From: Folioceros fuciformis
Taxonomy: Eukaryota > Anthocerotophyta > Anthocerotopsida > Anthocerotales
NCBI GenBank assembly: GCA_049999805.1
Contig: JBNGIO010006330.1
Span: 1-20,685 of the forward strand
Direction of reading: 5' to 3'
DNA length: 20,685 nucleotides
The first letter of the stretch is position 1, and the number at the start of each line of letters is the position of its first letter. The notes below the pieces were generated by a model. It was not told where the DNA came from. It did not search any database and saw nothing but the letters and a program-made list of their open reading frames with translations. Shown piece after piece: positions 1 through 9,083 of this stretch. The translations under genes and the position numbers were made by a program.

Positions 1-185
1 AGACATTAGCATAGAAGAAGTCTATCAACTCCACTCTGAAGTATCCTCTACAAGTTGGTAAATCAAAAGCTCTGTAAATTTGAACAATAGGTCCTTTATG
101 TTTGATGAAGAAGATGTTTAAAGCCTTGGAATAACTATAGGGGAGATCATTACAACGATAGCCACTTGTATCAAGAGAATAGCTC
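1..185. repeat. direct repeat, copy 1 of 2
   Basis: This segment begins AGACATTAGCATAGAAGAAG and recurs in the same orientation at 2984-3233 with few substitutions. It starts exactly at the window edge, so its true left end is unknown. On minus it is part of the open frame of the decayed ORF, so it looks like coding sequence rather than a long terminal repeat. Confidence 0.8.
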
Positions 186-1000
186 CTTCCATGGCCCCTC
201 TCATCAGGGTACCTGTTGCGGTTGTCTTCCACATTGTTGTTAGATATCCTTGACAACCTCTCTAACCTAGGAATGATCATTTTGGAAAAAAGGTACCTTG
301 TGTTCAATTTTAGAGAGCTTTGTATTTACTAATTTATTGAGGGAGGCTTCAGAAGCAAGTTGCTAAGATTCTTCCATGATGATATCTTCAACTTGCTTGT
401 TAGCCTCATCAGCTAATCTAGATTTGGCTTAAGCTAGACGAAAAGAATCCACCCAATACTTCATGCAATCCTGGAAAGAAGCAACTAACTTGGGAATGTG
501 AAGATGAATATATATCTCCATGCACATTCCTGAAAACTCAAGAAAGTAAGGAGTAGTTCGAACCTCATGAAAAGCCTCGTTAAAAGAAGAGGACAAACGA
601 GAGAAAAGGGAATCAAGCTTATTCTCCCAAGTAGTAAGATGAGAACCCTATCTCTCTATCAAAATTTTCCATGAGATTCTTAAGGTAGGAGGGTTGCAAG
701 CATACATAAGGGTTTGCCATTAGGCAAGATGAGAAGTAAGAACATAGTCAATGAGCAAGGAGGAGTTTCATCGGGGCAACGTTAAGACAGTCAAGAAACT
801 CGTTATAATAGGGGCTCCAAGTTAACTCAACAACTAAGTTCTAAGTAGACAAGGAGGAGAACAAGGGCCCAATATTGTTAGACCTAGGATTAAACCTGAC
901 AATAGTAGGAGGATAAGCATTTTGAGCAAATGTGGAAAGTTTGTGTCATAGTTCTTCTATCCAAACATGCTTCCTAGAAGAAGGAAAGGGATCAGACCAC
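1..1000 (-). pseudogene. decayed mobile-element ORF, copy 1 (unidentified), runs off left edge
   Basis: Read on minus, this stretch gives long coherent peptide segments broken by stops and frameshifts. Early parts contain FAQNAYPPTIVRFNPRSNN, then NKLDSLFSRLSSSFNEAFHE, then IPKLVASFQDCMKYWVDSF, then a charged, probably helical stretch around KQVEDIIMEES. The last part is open from 325 to the window edge (an ATG at 280), without a stop for over 90 codons; it includes KGPIVQIYRAFDLPTCRGYF. The same protein is recognisable, more degraded, on plus at 2285-2960, so this is a multicopy sequence and probably a transposon product (inference). I do not recognise the family; a retrotransposon gag-like protein is possible but I see no zinc knuckle, protease or reverse transcriptase motif. 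In-frame stops rule out an intact gene within the window. Confidence 0.5.
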
Positions 1001-1209
1001 CATGTCGTAAGAGAGGAAAGAGTAAAAAGACTCACATAACAATATAGAAGTAGAAAAGACTTAATCAACAAAAAACAAGTAGAAAAGGGACCGCATGATC
1101 GTATATATGAGAAAAGAATGTGTACCAAAAAATGAGAGATGGACAATAGAAAGGGTTTGAAAGGGTCAAGAAGGGGGTGTATTGCTGAAGCCTCATGATG
1201 AGATGACAC

Positions 1210-1849
1210 AAAAGTAAAGGGAAAAGAAAACCCAAATTAGTTTACGACAATACAAGGTCACCAATGAGAAAGTCTTTCATACAAATGGTGTCACCTAGCA
1301 CTGCATATATAGGCTGAGCAAGAGCCTAAGGTTCGATCAATCAAAGTGCATTGTACCCCGATGAGATATTTCTAGAATAAAACTAAGAAAATCTGTAAAT
1401 TATTTGAAATAATTCTAAAGTATTGTAGAGAAGATGCTCAAAAAAAGTTATAATCGGTTAAGTTTGGCTCTCACCAACAACTTACTTAGTTTCTTAAAAT
1501 TATGTGAACAAATTATCAGTTTCGAAACGAAGGTCCATCATATTTTTTTCTTTTGTTCGCATTATATATTCTTTAGCATACTTTTCTTCAAAAGTATTCA
1601 TATGTTTAGTTATCTACCAATGCACAAGCAAAAATGGATATATTGTATGGATATGTTGTTGCTACTAGCAACTACGTGCACCCTACTAGGACAACTTTTG
1701 CAATCCAAAAATAAGGTCTTATAGGGAGGAGAGATGGCTCCTCATGTCTACAAGGTTTCATGCCCACTATCAATGTCTTCCTTGTACATGTTGTCACCCA
1801 TGCCAATTGAAACCATTAGGGCCTTTTTTCCACCCTAGCCATGAGGACT
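1210..1849. other. AT-rich stretch with no recognisable gene
   Basis: I see no convincing coding region, RNA gene or repeat here. A 96-codon frame starting with ATG at 1434 on plus is AT-rich, has no recognisable motif and is probably fortuitous. The segment lies between the two inverted copies of the decayed mobile-element ORF and may be more of the same debris. Confidence 0.4.
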
Positions 1850-2116
1850 TCAACTTTCGCTTACCCTCAAGTCATAGTAACGATTATTGTTAAGAAATGC
1901 AAGAAGTTGATTCACAAAACTGAAAAAATGGTTTGTATACTTACCCCCTTCAAATATTATCGTGTTACTCCTCTGAGCTCCACAGACCCTTAAGAATCTC
2001 GTCGCCTCATTGTTGGCTTGCATCAGTTTGCGCACAACAAGGTCATCTCCCTTTTCCACTTCTTGCCAAAGATGCTTTATCTGGTCGTAAACTTCTTTCT
2101 TTGCAAGGAGTGACAT
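1850..2116 (-). CDS. small ORF of unknown function (88 residues)
   Basis: The frame opens with ATG at 2116 and runs without a stop to 1850. The predicted peptide is mixed-charge, with a probably helical N-terminal half (around HLWQEVEKGDDLVVRKLMQ) and a hydrophobic patch near FFSFVNQLLAFL. Its amino-acid composition looks more protein-like than the neighbouring shadow frames. An in-frame TAG sits just upstream of the frame, so it is not the tail of a longer one. It lies between the two inverted mobile-element copies and could be another piece of that element. I do not recognise it; it could equally be chance or an exon of a transposon gene. Confidence 0.22.
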   Translation of the reverse strand: MSLLAKKEVYDQIKHLWQEVEKGDDLVVRKLMQANNEATRFLRVCGAQRSNTIIFEGGKYTNHFFSFVNQLLAFLNNNRYYDLRVSES

Positions 2117-2284
2117 GTTCACCTAGAAGTTATATCTGTTGAGTTGATGTCGACCGAAGCGAGGTGCTAGGTGAAGATGTAAACTAATCGGATGGTCTTG
2201 CAATTAGTTGTTTACAAGAAACCTAAACCTTTTCTACTTCTCTATCGTTGCATGCGGCCCCTCTATTTTATCATTGTTCTTGTC

Positions 2285-2960
2285 TTCTTGTCTCATGGCT
2301 GGGCCCAATCCCTCTTTTGGGAAGAGTGTTCAAATTGAATAAATTCTTGTTAAACCTTTAGCTTTTGCTCATGATAGTCGTCCCCTTGCTTTGATCAATT
2401 TTAACCATGGGTCTAGTAGCATGAAACCCCCTATCCTCCCCCCTTGTCCTACCTTCAGTTTTTAAACAAACTTCTTCTTTTGGTTCTCCTTGTACTTAGC
2501 TCATGGATAAGATTTAAAAGGAGCTTCATGAATTCTCTACTAAAGAGTTCCAAGAAATTTCAAATCATGTTCATAATGCTAACACTTACATGGACAAATA
2601 TCCAAACTCAAGGGGAATGAGCTTCCTCATTCCCTTGAAACTCCTACCTTCTCACATCAATTATTTTCTCACTCCTTATCTCATCGAGTGGCACTCTTAT
2701 ATGGATGCTTGCGTTCTCTCCTGCCATTAGAACCCCAAGAAGATTCTCATTGATCTTAAGGTCTCTTAGAATGAGCTTGATTCCTTTCTTACTCGTCTAT
2801 CCTCCCATTTCAAGGAGGTTTTCCGTGTTTCCCCTCTCTTCCTTTGATGCGCTTGGAAATATTTCAGTATTCACACTCCCAAGCCCATAGTTGCTTTTAG
2901 AGATTGCATAAACCTTAGCTGGTTTCCCTTCCACTAGCTCCAGCCAAAACCAAACCAACT
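2285..2960 (+). pseudogene. decayed mobile-element ORF, copy 2, inverted relative to copy 1
   Basis: On plus, an ATG at 2295 begins MAGPNPSFGKSVQIE before a stop. Further on, in shifted frames, come LAFAHDSRPLALINFNHGSS, a stop-free run from about 2518 to 2727 (including LLPSHINYFLTPYLIEWHSY), then NELDSFLTRLSSHFKEVF and KPIVAFRDCINLSWF. Several of these align by eye with minus-strand peptides of the 1-1000 copy: LAFAHDSRPLALINFN with STFAQNAYPPTIVRFN, NELDSFLTRLSSHFKEVF with NKLDSLFSRLSSSFNEAF, and KPIVAFRDC with KLVASFQDC. At least four stops and one frame change separate the pieces, so it cannot be functional. The two copies are diverged and opposed, which suggests old independent insertions or a rearrangement. 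Confidence 0.5.
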
Positions 2961-2983
2961 CATTTGGCAAAGAAGCATGCGAA

Positions 2984-3233
2984 AGACATTAGCATAGAAG
3001 AAGTCTATCAACTCCACTCTGAAGTATCCTTTACAAATTGTAAGAGGACGACAATATTAATCAGAATCCTTTTCTTGGCGAAAAAAAGTATCCTCTACAA
3101 GTCCGTACATCAAAAGGTCTGTAAATTTGAATAATAGGTCCTTTATATTTGATGAAGAAGATGTTTAAAGCCTTGGATTAACTACAGGGGAGATCATTAC
3201 AACAATAGCCACTAGTATCAAACAAAATAGCTC
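2984..3233. repeat. direct repeat, copy 2 of 2, with a 65-base insertion
   Basis: This copy matches 1-185 in the same orientation. It carries about 65 extra bases near 3024-3101. The insertion is bracketed by an imperfect 13-base duplication (GTATCCTTTACAA at 3024 and GTATCCTCTACAA at 3088). It abuts the end of the plus-strand decayed ORF but points the other way, so the block is rearranged rather than a simple element. Confidence 0.8.
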
Positions 3234-3318
3234 AGGTAAGCTCTTAAGCTCTCGAATACTGTTGTTGAGAAAATCTTAAGCTCTTCAATACCGTTGTTAA
3301 GAATAGCTCAGGTAAGCT
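3226..3318. repeat. imperfect short repeats preceding the 43-base array
   Basis: Two 29-base units starting CTTAAGCTCT (3243-3271 and 3275-3303) differ at a few positions. They are flanked on both sides by AATAGCTCAGGTAAGCT (3226-3242 and 3302-3318). The whole forms a small nested duplication directly joined to the tandem array that follows. Confidence 0.75.
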
Positions 3319-3325
3319 TGTTGAG

Positions 3326-3540
3326 GAGCCTACCTTCACACCCTCAGGATGCCTAACTCTTTGAACTTGAGCCTACCTTCACACCCTCATGATGCCTAAC
3401 TCTTTGAAGTTGAGCCTACCTTCACACCCTCATGATGCCTAACTCTTTGAAGTTGAGCCTACCTTCACACCCTCAGGATGCCTAACTCTTTGAACTTGAG
3501 CCTACCTTCACACCCTTAGGATGCCTAACTATTTGAGCTT
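3326..3540. repeat. tandem array, five copies of a 43-base unit
   Basis: Five head-to-tail units start at 3326, 3369, 3412, 3455 and 3498, each opening GAGCCTACCTTCACACCCT. Units 1 and 4 share CAGG and GAACTT variants; units 2 and 3 share CATG and GAAGTT; unit 5 is the most diverged. No reading frame is maintained, since the period is not a multiple of three. It looks like a young minisatellite. Confidence 0.92.
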
Positions 3541-4454
3541 TCATACATTGATAATCCAAGTTTCATATGTTGATAATCTTAAGTTTAATTGTTACAAGAA
3601 TATAGTCAATTTATGTCCACTCTTAACATTTGTGTCACAATTGTATGCCATGATAATATGTGTACACACATACACGAACAGTGTAATGAAGCCATAGGTA
3701 TCCATGATGTCATAACATAGCAAAAGCTCAACCTCCTTTTGCAATCTACTCACAAGCAACTTAGCCCTTCATTTTAACCTACTCACAATATATTCTAGTA
3801 ATTAGACAAGAGAACAACCTGCCAAAAGAGTAAGAAATGAAAAGAGACCTGCGATATCGAGCGACTCCCCTTCCTGGTCAACATGGGAGGTTGAACATCA
3901 CCAGACTAGGTCGGGGAGCCGTTTCAGAAACAATTCCTAACTGAAAGAATTTTTTTTTAAAATGACGGCATACATTTCGACAGGAACGACCCGTGTCTCA
4001 TGGTGTCATGTTTTCCTCCTTCGTGGAAAACAAAGACATTCGTTGCCGTTTCGGTTTCCACACTCGATCTTTCCACAACGTGTTCCTGAAAGTTCCGTGT
4101 GTCCCTCGTGACGGAAGCTCCAGGGAGTTGTAGACCTGGATGCACAGTCAATGGTTTGCCGTGCAGCTTATGCACTCTGTTTACTCCTACAGAATGATGA
4201 ACCACACCGCATGTGGAAAAGGAACATTCCTTGCAGGAGACAAATCGTTTCCGCACTAACACAACGGCTGCTGCCTACCGGAAACTCCGCCCTCGAGTGA
4301 TCGGGCAATCCAGCAGCTTCCCGACCAGCATACGATGCGCTTTCGCGCCTGCAGTCCCACGACGTCTTAGTCAAGAACAACTGCTTGCTCACGCGAACGG
4401 GTTGGTTTCCTGTTCACAAATATGGGTTGGTCTACTGTTCACAACAGTGAGGCA
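3541..4454. other. intergenic; the right part is the probable 3' UTR of the LRR gene
   Basis: 3541-3940 is AT-rich and I see nothing in it. From about 3957 the composition becomes GC-richer and continues into the LRR gene, so this part is probably its transcribed 3' region (minus). A 21-base near-repeat, GGGTTGGTTTCCTGTTCACA at 4399 and again at 4424, lies just downstream of the stop codon. Frames of about 100 codons at 3957-4262 (minus) and 4213-4551 (plus) have no recognisable features and I treat them as chance. Confidence 0.45.
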
Positions 4455-5933
4455 CTACAAGTCAAACAGAACCCAGATAAGCGACAACAAAGCGACAGTG
4501 GTAGCTCCCGTGGTTAGGATCTTCTGCCCCTTGCCTGAAACCGGAAGTTGAAGAACGGGTGTAGGTGCAGGGGGAGGCGGGGGAGGGAGCAATGCTAAGT
4601 CTGCTCCAGAGCACACGTTGAGTCCTAGCACCAAAGCCGTTCCACCCAGGGTCGGCGGGTAGCACAATCCAGCATTTTGGGAGAGAGCAAGGTTGTTCCC
4701 CAGTCGCAATACAAACTCCAAAGTGAAGGGCAGAGGGCCAGTCAGGTTGTTCGAGCTGATGTTCAGCTTTTGGAGCTGAGATAGATCTCCTAAGGTTGGA
4801 GGAATGGCACCTGTGAAGTTGTTGCCGTCCAACGCCATGTACCTCACACTTGAGAGGTTACCGATGGATGCAGGAATATCTCCCGTGAAGCCTGCCTGTG
4901 ATAGGTCCAAGGCGGCGAGGCTCTTCAGTCCGGACCAGATGCTGTTCGGCAGAGGTACCTGCATACGGTTTCTGCGCAGCACGAGGTCCTGCAAGCTTGA
5001 GAGGGCTGTAAAAGCCTCTGGAATTCCACCGCTGAGGCTATTCGCACTGAGGTCTAGCAGAACCAAGGCGCCGAGCCCGCTGAGAGCCTCCGGAATCTGG
5101 CCTTGAAGGTTGTTGCCCGACAGGTCCAGCATCTGAAGATCGCGAAGCCTGCCAAGCTCAGAGGGGATGGTACCTTGGAAGCTGTTCTTGCTGAAATCTA
5201 GCAAAACCAAGCTCTTCAGGTTGCCAAGGCTGGGAGGAATGGTCCCTGAGAAATTGTTGTTGTATACCTCTAACTGAAAAAGGTTAGACAAGCTTCCAAG
5301 TTCCGTAGGAAGTCTACCCTGAAGACCGTTCTGAATCAAGATCAGGCGCTGCAGACCTCTAATGCTGCTGATCTGAGGAGGGAGCTTTCCAATCAAAGTG
5401 GGATTTCTCTGGAAGGACAGGACTCTGAGGTTGGAGAGCCTAGAAATGTTGGAAGGGATAACAGCAGATGCATTGACAAAACAAGAAAGAAATTGAAGAT
5501 TGGTGAGATGTACGAGGTTGAACAGAGAAGGATGTATATAAGCTCTGCCCCCGCAGATGATGTTCGTCGAGAGGTCGGACGTGGAGCCCAACTCCAACGA
5601 TGTCACATAGTAGGTTCCGTTGATAGGATTACAGGAGATTCCCGTGGGCCCATAACAAGGATCAGGATAATACTTAGGCCAGTCATACTCATCGTTCACA
5701 GCTTTCCAAACATCAAACACGGCTTTCACCTCCAGATCTGTCAAGGTTGGGGCGAAGTAGTCATCAGCTGGACCGGCTGCTGGAGAGGCAGATGGAGAAG
5801 GGGGGAACGACGACTCCGGGGCTATCAGTCCATGCGATCTACAACTAAAACAGAGAAGAATCCACCAAACCACACTGAGAAAACGGGGTACTGGGTTTGA
5901 GAAACACGCGACATTTGAGAGCTCCTTGCACAT
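4455..5933 (-). CDS. leucine-rich repeat receptor-like protein without kinase, PII-2/TMM-like
   Basis: Intronless 492-residue protein. The open frame continues upstream to a GTG at 6038, but the first ATG (5933) is placed right before a hydrophobic segment (residues about 18-31, FLSVVWWILLCF) that fits a signal peptide, so I choose it. A proline/serine linker is followed by the plant LRR N-cap with a cysteine pair (C93, C101, in YPDPCYGPTGISC). About ten plant-type 24-residue LRRs follow (for example NLKSLVLLDFSKNSFQGTIP), then a C-terminal cap ending LGLNVC. After that come six consecutive prolines (450-455) and a short hydrophobic tail (VALLSLIWVLF, 480-490) that could be a GPI-anchor signal or a transmembrane tail. 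There is no kinase domain. The N-cap wording, the NPTLIGKLP repeat and the NAGLC C-cap recall Arabidopsis PII-2 and TOO MANY MOUTHS, known respectively from root-fungus interaction and stomatal patterning. Which ligand or partner kinase it serves cannot be read from the sequence. It should act at the cell surface. Confidence 0.9.
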   Translation of the reverse strand: MCKELSNVACFSNPVPRFLSVVWWILLCFSCRSHGLIAPESSFPPSPSASPAAGPADDYFAPTLTDLEVKAVFDVWKAVNDEYDWPKYYPDPCYGPTGISCNPINGTYYVTSLELGSTSDLSTNIICGGRAYIHPSLFNLVHLTNLQFLSCFVNASAVIPSNISRLSNLRVLSFQRNPTLIGKLPPQISSIRGLQRLILIQNGLQGRLPTELGSLSNLFQLEVYNNNFSGTIPPSLGNLKSLVLLDFSKNSFQGTIPSELGRLRDLQMLDLSGNNLQGQIPEALSGLGALVLLDLSANSLSGGIPEAFTALSSLQDLVLRRNRMQVPLPNSIWSGLKSLAALDLSQAGFTGDIPASIGNLSSVRYMALDGNNFTGAIPPTLGDLSQLQKLNISSNNLTGPLPFTLEFVLRLGNNLALSQNAGLCYPPTLGGTALVLGLNVCSGADLALLPPPPPPAPTPVLQLPVSGKGQKILTTGATTVALLSLIWVLFDL

Positions 5934-6870
5934 GTTGAGATCGCTGGACGAAAGCACACTGTCAGAACCCAACCGAACAACGAAGACCACAAATGCACAT
6001 TCCCAGCGGGAACAAATCAAAACTGAAGCACACAGCACGGCGGGGCGGGCTCACGTTTTTGGACAACTGACGGGGAGCTGCGCTGTAGCACGTCGCGGAG
6101 GAAACTGTCAGTTCAGGTACTGAGATTCCAACCTCCAAGACGACGCAAGACTGACTTAGCGAGAGCAAATTCCTGCATCGCTGTGAAAGCGAGAGACCTT
6201 CGGCTGCGCTGGACGAGCAGATAGACGAAAGCCGAAGACAACGCCTTCACTAGCTCAGAATCTTCTCTCCGCCATGGGAATCCAGTCAGCAAAGCAGGAA
6301 CGCCTGGGAAAAATTTCTGCACACGGAAACTTCAAGAAAGAAGACTGCAGCCACTGGCCTTCCGACGGGGAGCCCCGACGTGCACGCCTGAAGCGCAAGA
6401 CAAAGGCTTCAACTGTCTGCAAGGGAAGGAATTGGCGAGGCCCCAGAACGCAGCGGACTCGCAGACAGACAAAATCGAGCTGGGAGTCCCAGCAGAACCC
6501 ATTCCGGGCGAATCCGCGTCCCCCCCTCACTCGCTCCGGCAAAGCAGACACCAATTCCTCAACCGAGAACTTGCTCCTTCCCGACTCCTCACAGCAGCAA
6601 CCAATGCCACGAGGCGTTCAAAAATCTAGGGGCTCCAGAGCGCTTGCAGCGAGAAGCTGCCGGCAGCCCCGGCCCCCAAACCCATCTCTGACAGGCAGAC
6701 TTAAAGACAAGGCAGCAGCTGGTTTTTGGGACAGCGGCGAGGAGCAGGCAGTGGTCGAAGAGAGCAGTGAACAGTGAGACGTGAGAGAAATGGAGGAGGC
6801 TGAGCAATGATGAGAAGTGGCGCGGGGCTCTAGAGAAGAAGTGGCTCAACACAGGGGAAATGAAAGCGGA
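5934..6870 (-). promoter_or_regulatory. probable 5' leader and promoter region of the LRR gene, with upstream ORFs
   Basis: The sequence upstream of the ATG is GC-rich. From about 6700 to 6860 it is purine-rich on plus, hence pyrimidine-rich on the transcribed strand, as is common near plant transcription starts. I see no TATA box for minus. Three ATG-initiated short frames precede the main start on minus: 6275-6255 (6 codons), 6178-6113 (21 codons) and 6000-5962 (12 codons). If the leader reaches that far, they would be upstream ORFs limiting translation. Longer frames here (for example 6274-6777 plus, 6589-7134 minus) look like by-products of high GC. Confidence 0.4.
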
Positions 6871-7430
6871 GGGCAGGCGTACCCGACAGCCGCGGGAGGC
6901 CGAAAGCAACCACAGCGCACCACACGGCGAAACGGGCGCAACTCGGCGCCCCATCGAGTCCCGCGACGGGCCGGAGTGGCGCAAAGTACTTAAACTCCAA
7001 CGCTCACGCATAGAAGGTGGCCCCTGTGTACGACACCAGGCAGACGACATGCTTACAGGATACAAAGTATCATGTTTGTGCAACCACCAGAGCAGCCAGT
7101 TGAGCGTCGGCGACAGTGGGCGGTACATTAGCACCCCTGAAATCTATGTATTAAGTCAATAGCTGCATAATTGTTGTGCAAGGACTGGTGCAACGCCAGT
7201 GATGGTGGCAGGCTGCTCCTTACATGGTACCCACTGACTGCAGTAAGGAAGGAAAGAAAAACTGTGCGCAGTGAAATGCCGGGGGGCTATAAAACGCACT
7301 ACAGCTGGCCTGGACATGCGAGCAACCTGCATACGGGCCAATGATATGAAGGCAGCAATTGCAAAGGGGAGCTTCGCTGCCACTGGCTTGATGGGGGAAA
7401 CATTTAACAAAACAAAACCTGCGGTAAGCG

Positions 7431-7457
7431 GAGGAGGAGGAGGAGGAGGAGGAGGAG
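7431..7457. repeat. (GAG)9 microsatellite
   Basis: Nine uninterrupted GAG triplets. On minus they give part of a run of serine codons in an otherwise unremarkable frame. Confidence 0.95.
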
Positions 7458-9053
7458 TTGGAGGAAACGAGGTAGGAACTATGATCCCTGATGATGAAGC
7501 ATAATGGAACTTGTAGCATGATGGGCCTATAAGCTCTCCCACTCATGCACTCTGAGCACGTCCCTGCCCTCATAATGCGCTGCATCACCCACTGTCCTGC
7601 CACACTTCCCCCCGAGGTGAATGTGCAAGGGGATGCAGTAATGTACTTAGTTACCTGGGCTGGCACTGGACGCATGCGGAATGGATGTTGCCTTGCTCCA
7701 TCGAGCCTGTTGTCTTGAGCTGTTAAGGTCACGGGAAAGGGAGAAGCTTCAGTAAGCTTTGTGGTAGCCAGCCGTTGCAGTTGCTGTTGCCTGGTTTGGA
7801 CTGGCCTGCCTCTCTGACTGCTCATGCGCCACGACAGTAGTTTATTGTTATGGTTGACTAGGTAGTGGCCCACAAATCTGCACCAAAACGTGAGACAAAA
7901 CAAGCAAAGGAGGGAAAGGGAGGAACAAGCACGGAGATAAGGTAAAGGTAGTACGCAGCGACATCGGCCATCCATCCATCGTCCTTTCTCACGATCCACA
8001 CGAGTGCTGAAGGTGATCCTAATCATGTCCGCTAATGCCACGTCTGTTGAGGCAAAACTAGATTAATGGTGAACGTGGCCTCCCAGGTTGAGGTTGTGGC
8101 ATTAGGCCTGCCCACCCCCGCCCGTGGGAGAGACCGCGGTTTAATGCACTCGACCTTCCACCTCTTAAGAGAAGATTCCACAGAAACGGGTGCTTTCTCA
8201 CATTGATTGATGAAGTGCTGGCTGATGCGGGTTGCCGCCCTAGATGAGGACATTCCATCTCGTTGCGGGTCCATATTCTGTGTCTTTCTCGGTAGCCCCG
8301 TCATCCCGGAGACCGACAGCCAACAGCAACAGTTGCGCAATCTTCCCTCTAGGGCAGTGCCTAACAGATCTGATTTCTGCAAAGGAATGATGTGGTAACA
8401 GGTCTAAACCACCCCACTGACAAATCTCAGTGGCTGTCACAAACACAGACAACTTGGGAACTTGAAGCTGGCGGAGGCCGGAAAGCCTGCCATGGCCAGT
8501 CCTGCCCGCGGCCTGGTCACCAGGCTTGCCTGCTTCACGCATCCAGACAGCCTGATTTGCCAGCCAACCTCTGCAACGGAGTGCGAAAGAAAGCCTGTAG
8601 CGGTGCGGACACAACACATCCACACCATGTCATGAATAATTTAAGCACAGACTGCGACGCACACACGCCGGTTGTGCCCGTCGCAGAACTCTGCTTGCAT
8701 GTACCACTCGCCATGACAGAAGCTCAACTCGTGCGCAAACAGACAGCGAAATTTTGTTGCTACGCAGCTGTCCAGGGTTCCGACGCAGATGAGCACACAG
8801 AGAAGGAAGATCCTAACCTCGCAACAGAAATCCTGACCTCAGAACCTCAAAATTCCCGCGCCTCTATCTTCATCTTTCCTCCCGCTAGCTCCCATCGCCA
8901 GGGCTGGCACTCGGTACAACCGGCATCGACAAGAGCTGGACAGCGGATTCCAAGAATTCATGTTTTCGTTAACATTGATCCCGATTCCCGAACTTACCGT
9001 GCCGATGTACATACGTCTTGAACAGTGAAACGCACAACGCTGACAGTGGAGCT

Positions 9054-9083
9054 GGCTGGCAAGATGGTGGCTGGCAAGATGGC
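9054..9083. repeat. 15-base unit, two tandem copies
   Basis: GGCTGGCAAGATGGT at 9054-9068 is followed directly by GGCTGGCAAGATGGC at 9069-9083, differing at the last base only. Confidence 0.85.

Noticed and set aside
1320-1350. Possible tRNA T-arm (GGTTCGATC)
   Set aside because: No acceptor, D or anticodon stem can be built around it.
1-3233. LTR retrotransposon bounded by the 185-base direct repeat
   Set aside because: The repeat reads as coding sequence, does not begin TG or end CA, and there is no reverse transcriptase, integrase, primer-binding site or polypurine tract in between.
3326-3540. CRISPR-like array
   Set aside because: The units are contiguous with no variable spacers, and the genome is a plant's.
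6274-6777. 167-codon plus-strand frame, basic and disordered
   Set aside because: It lies antisense to the probable 5' leader of the LRR gene, and its composition is explained by high GC and purine bias.
7220-8041. 273-codon minus-strand frame
   Set aside because: It opens with GTG, is serine-rich only because of the GAG repeat, has no recognisable domain, and crosses a strong splice donor at 7655. High GC makes such frames likely by chance.
8392-9021. 209-codon plus-strand frame
   Set aside because: It starts with GTG, has low-complexity composition and no motif, and overlaps other equally long frames on minus.
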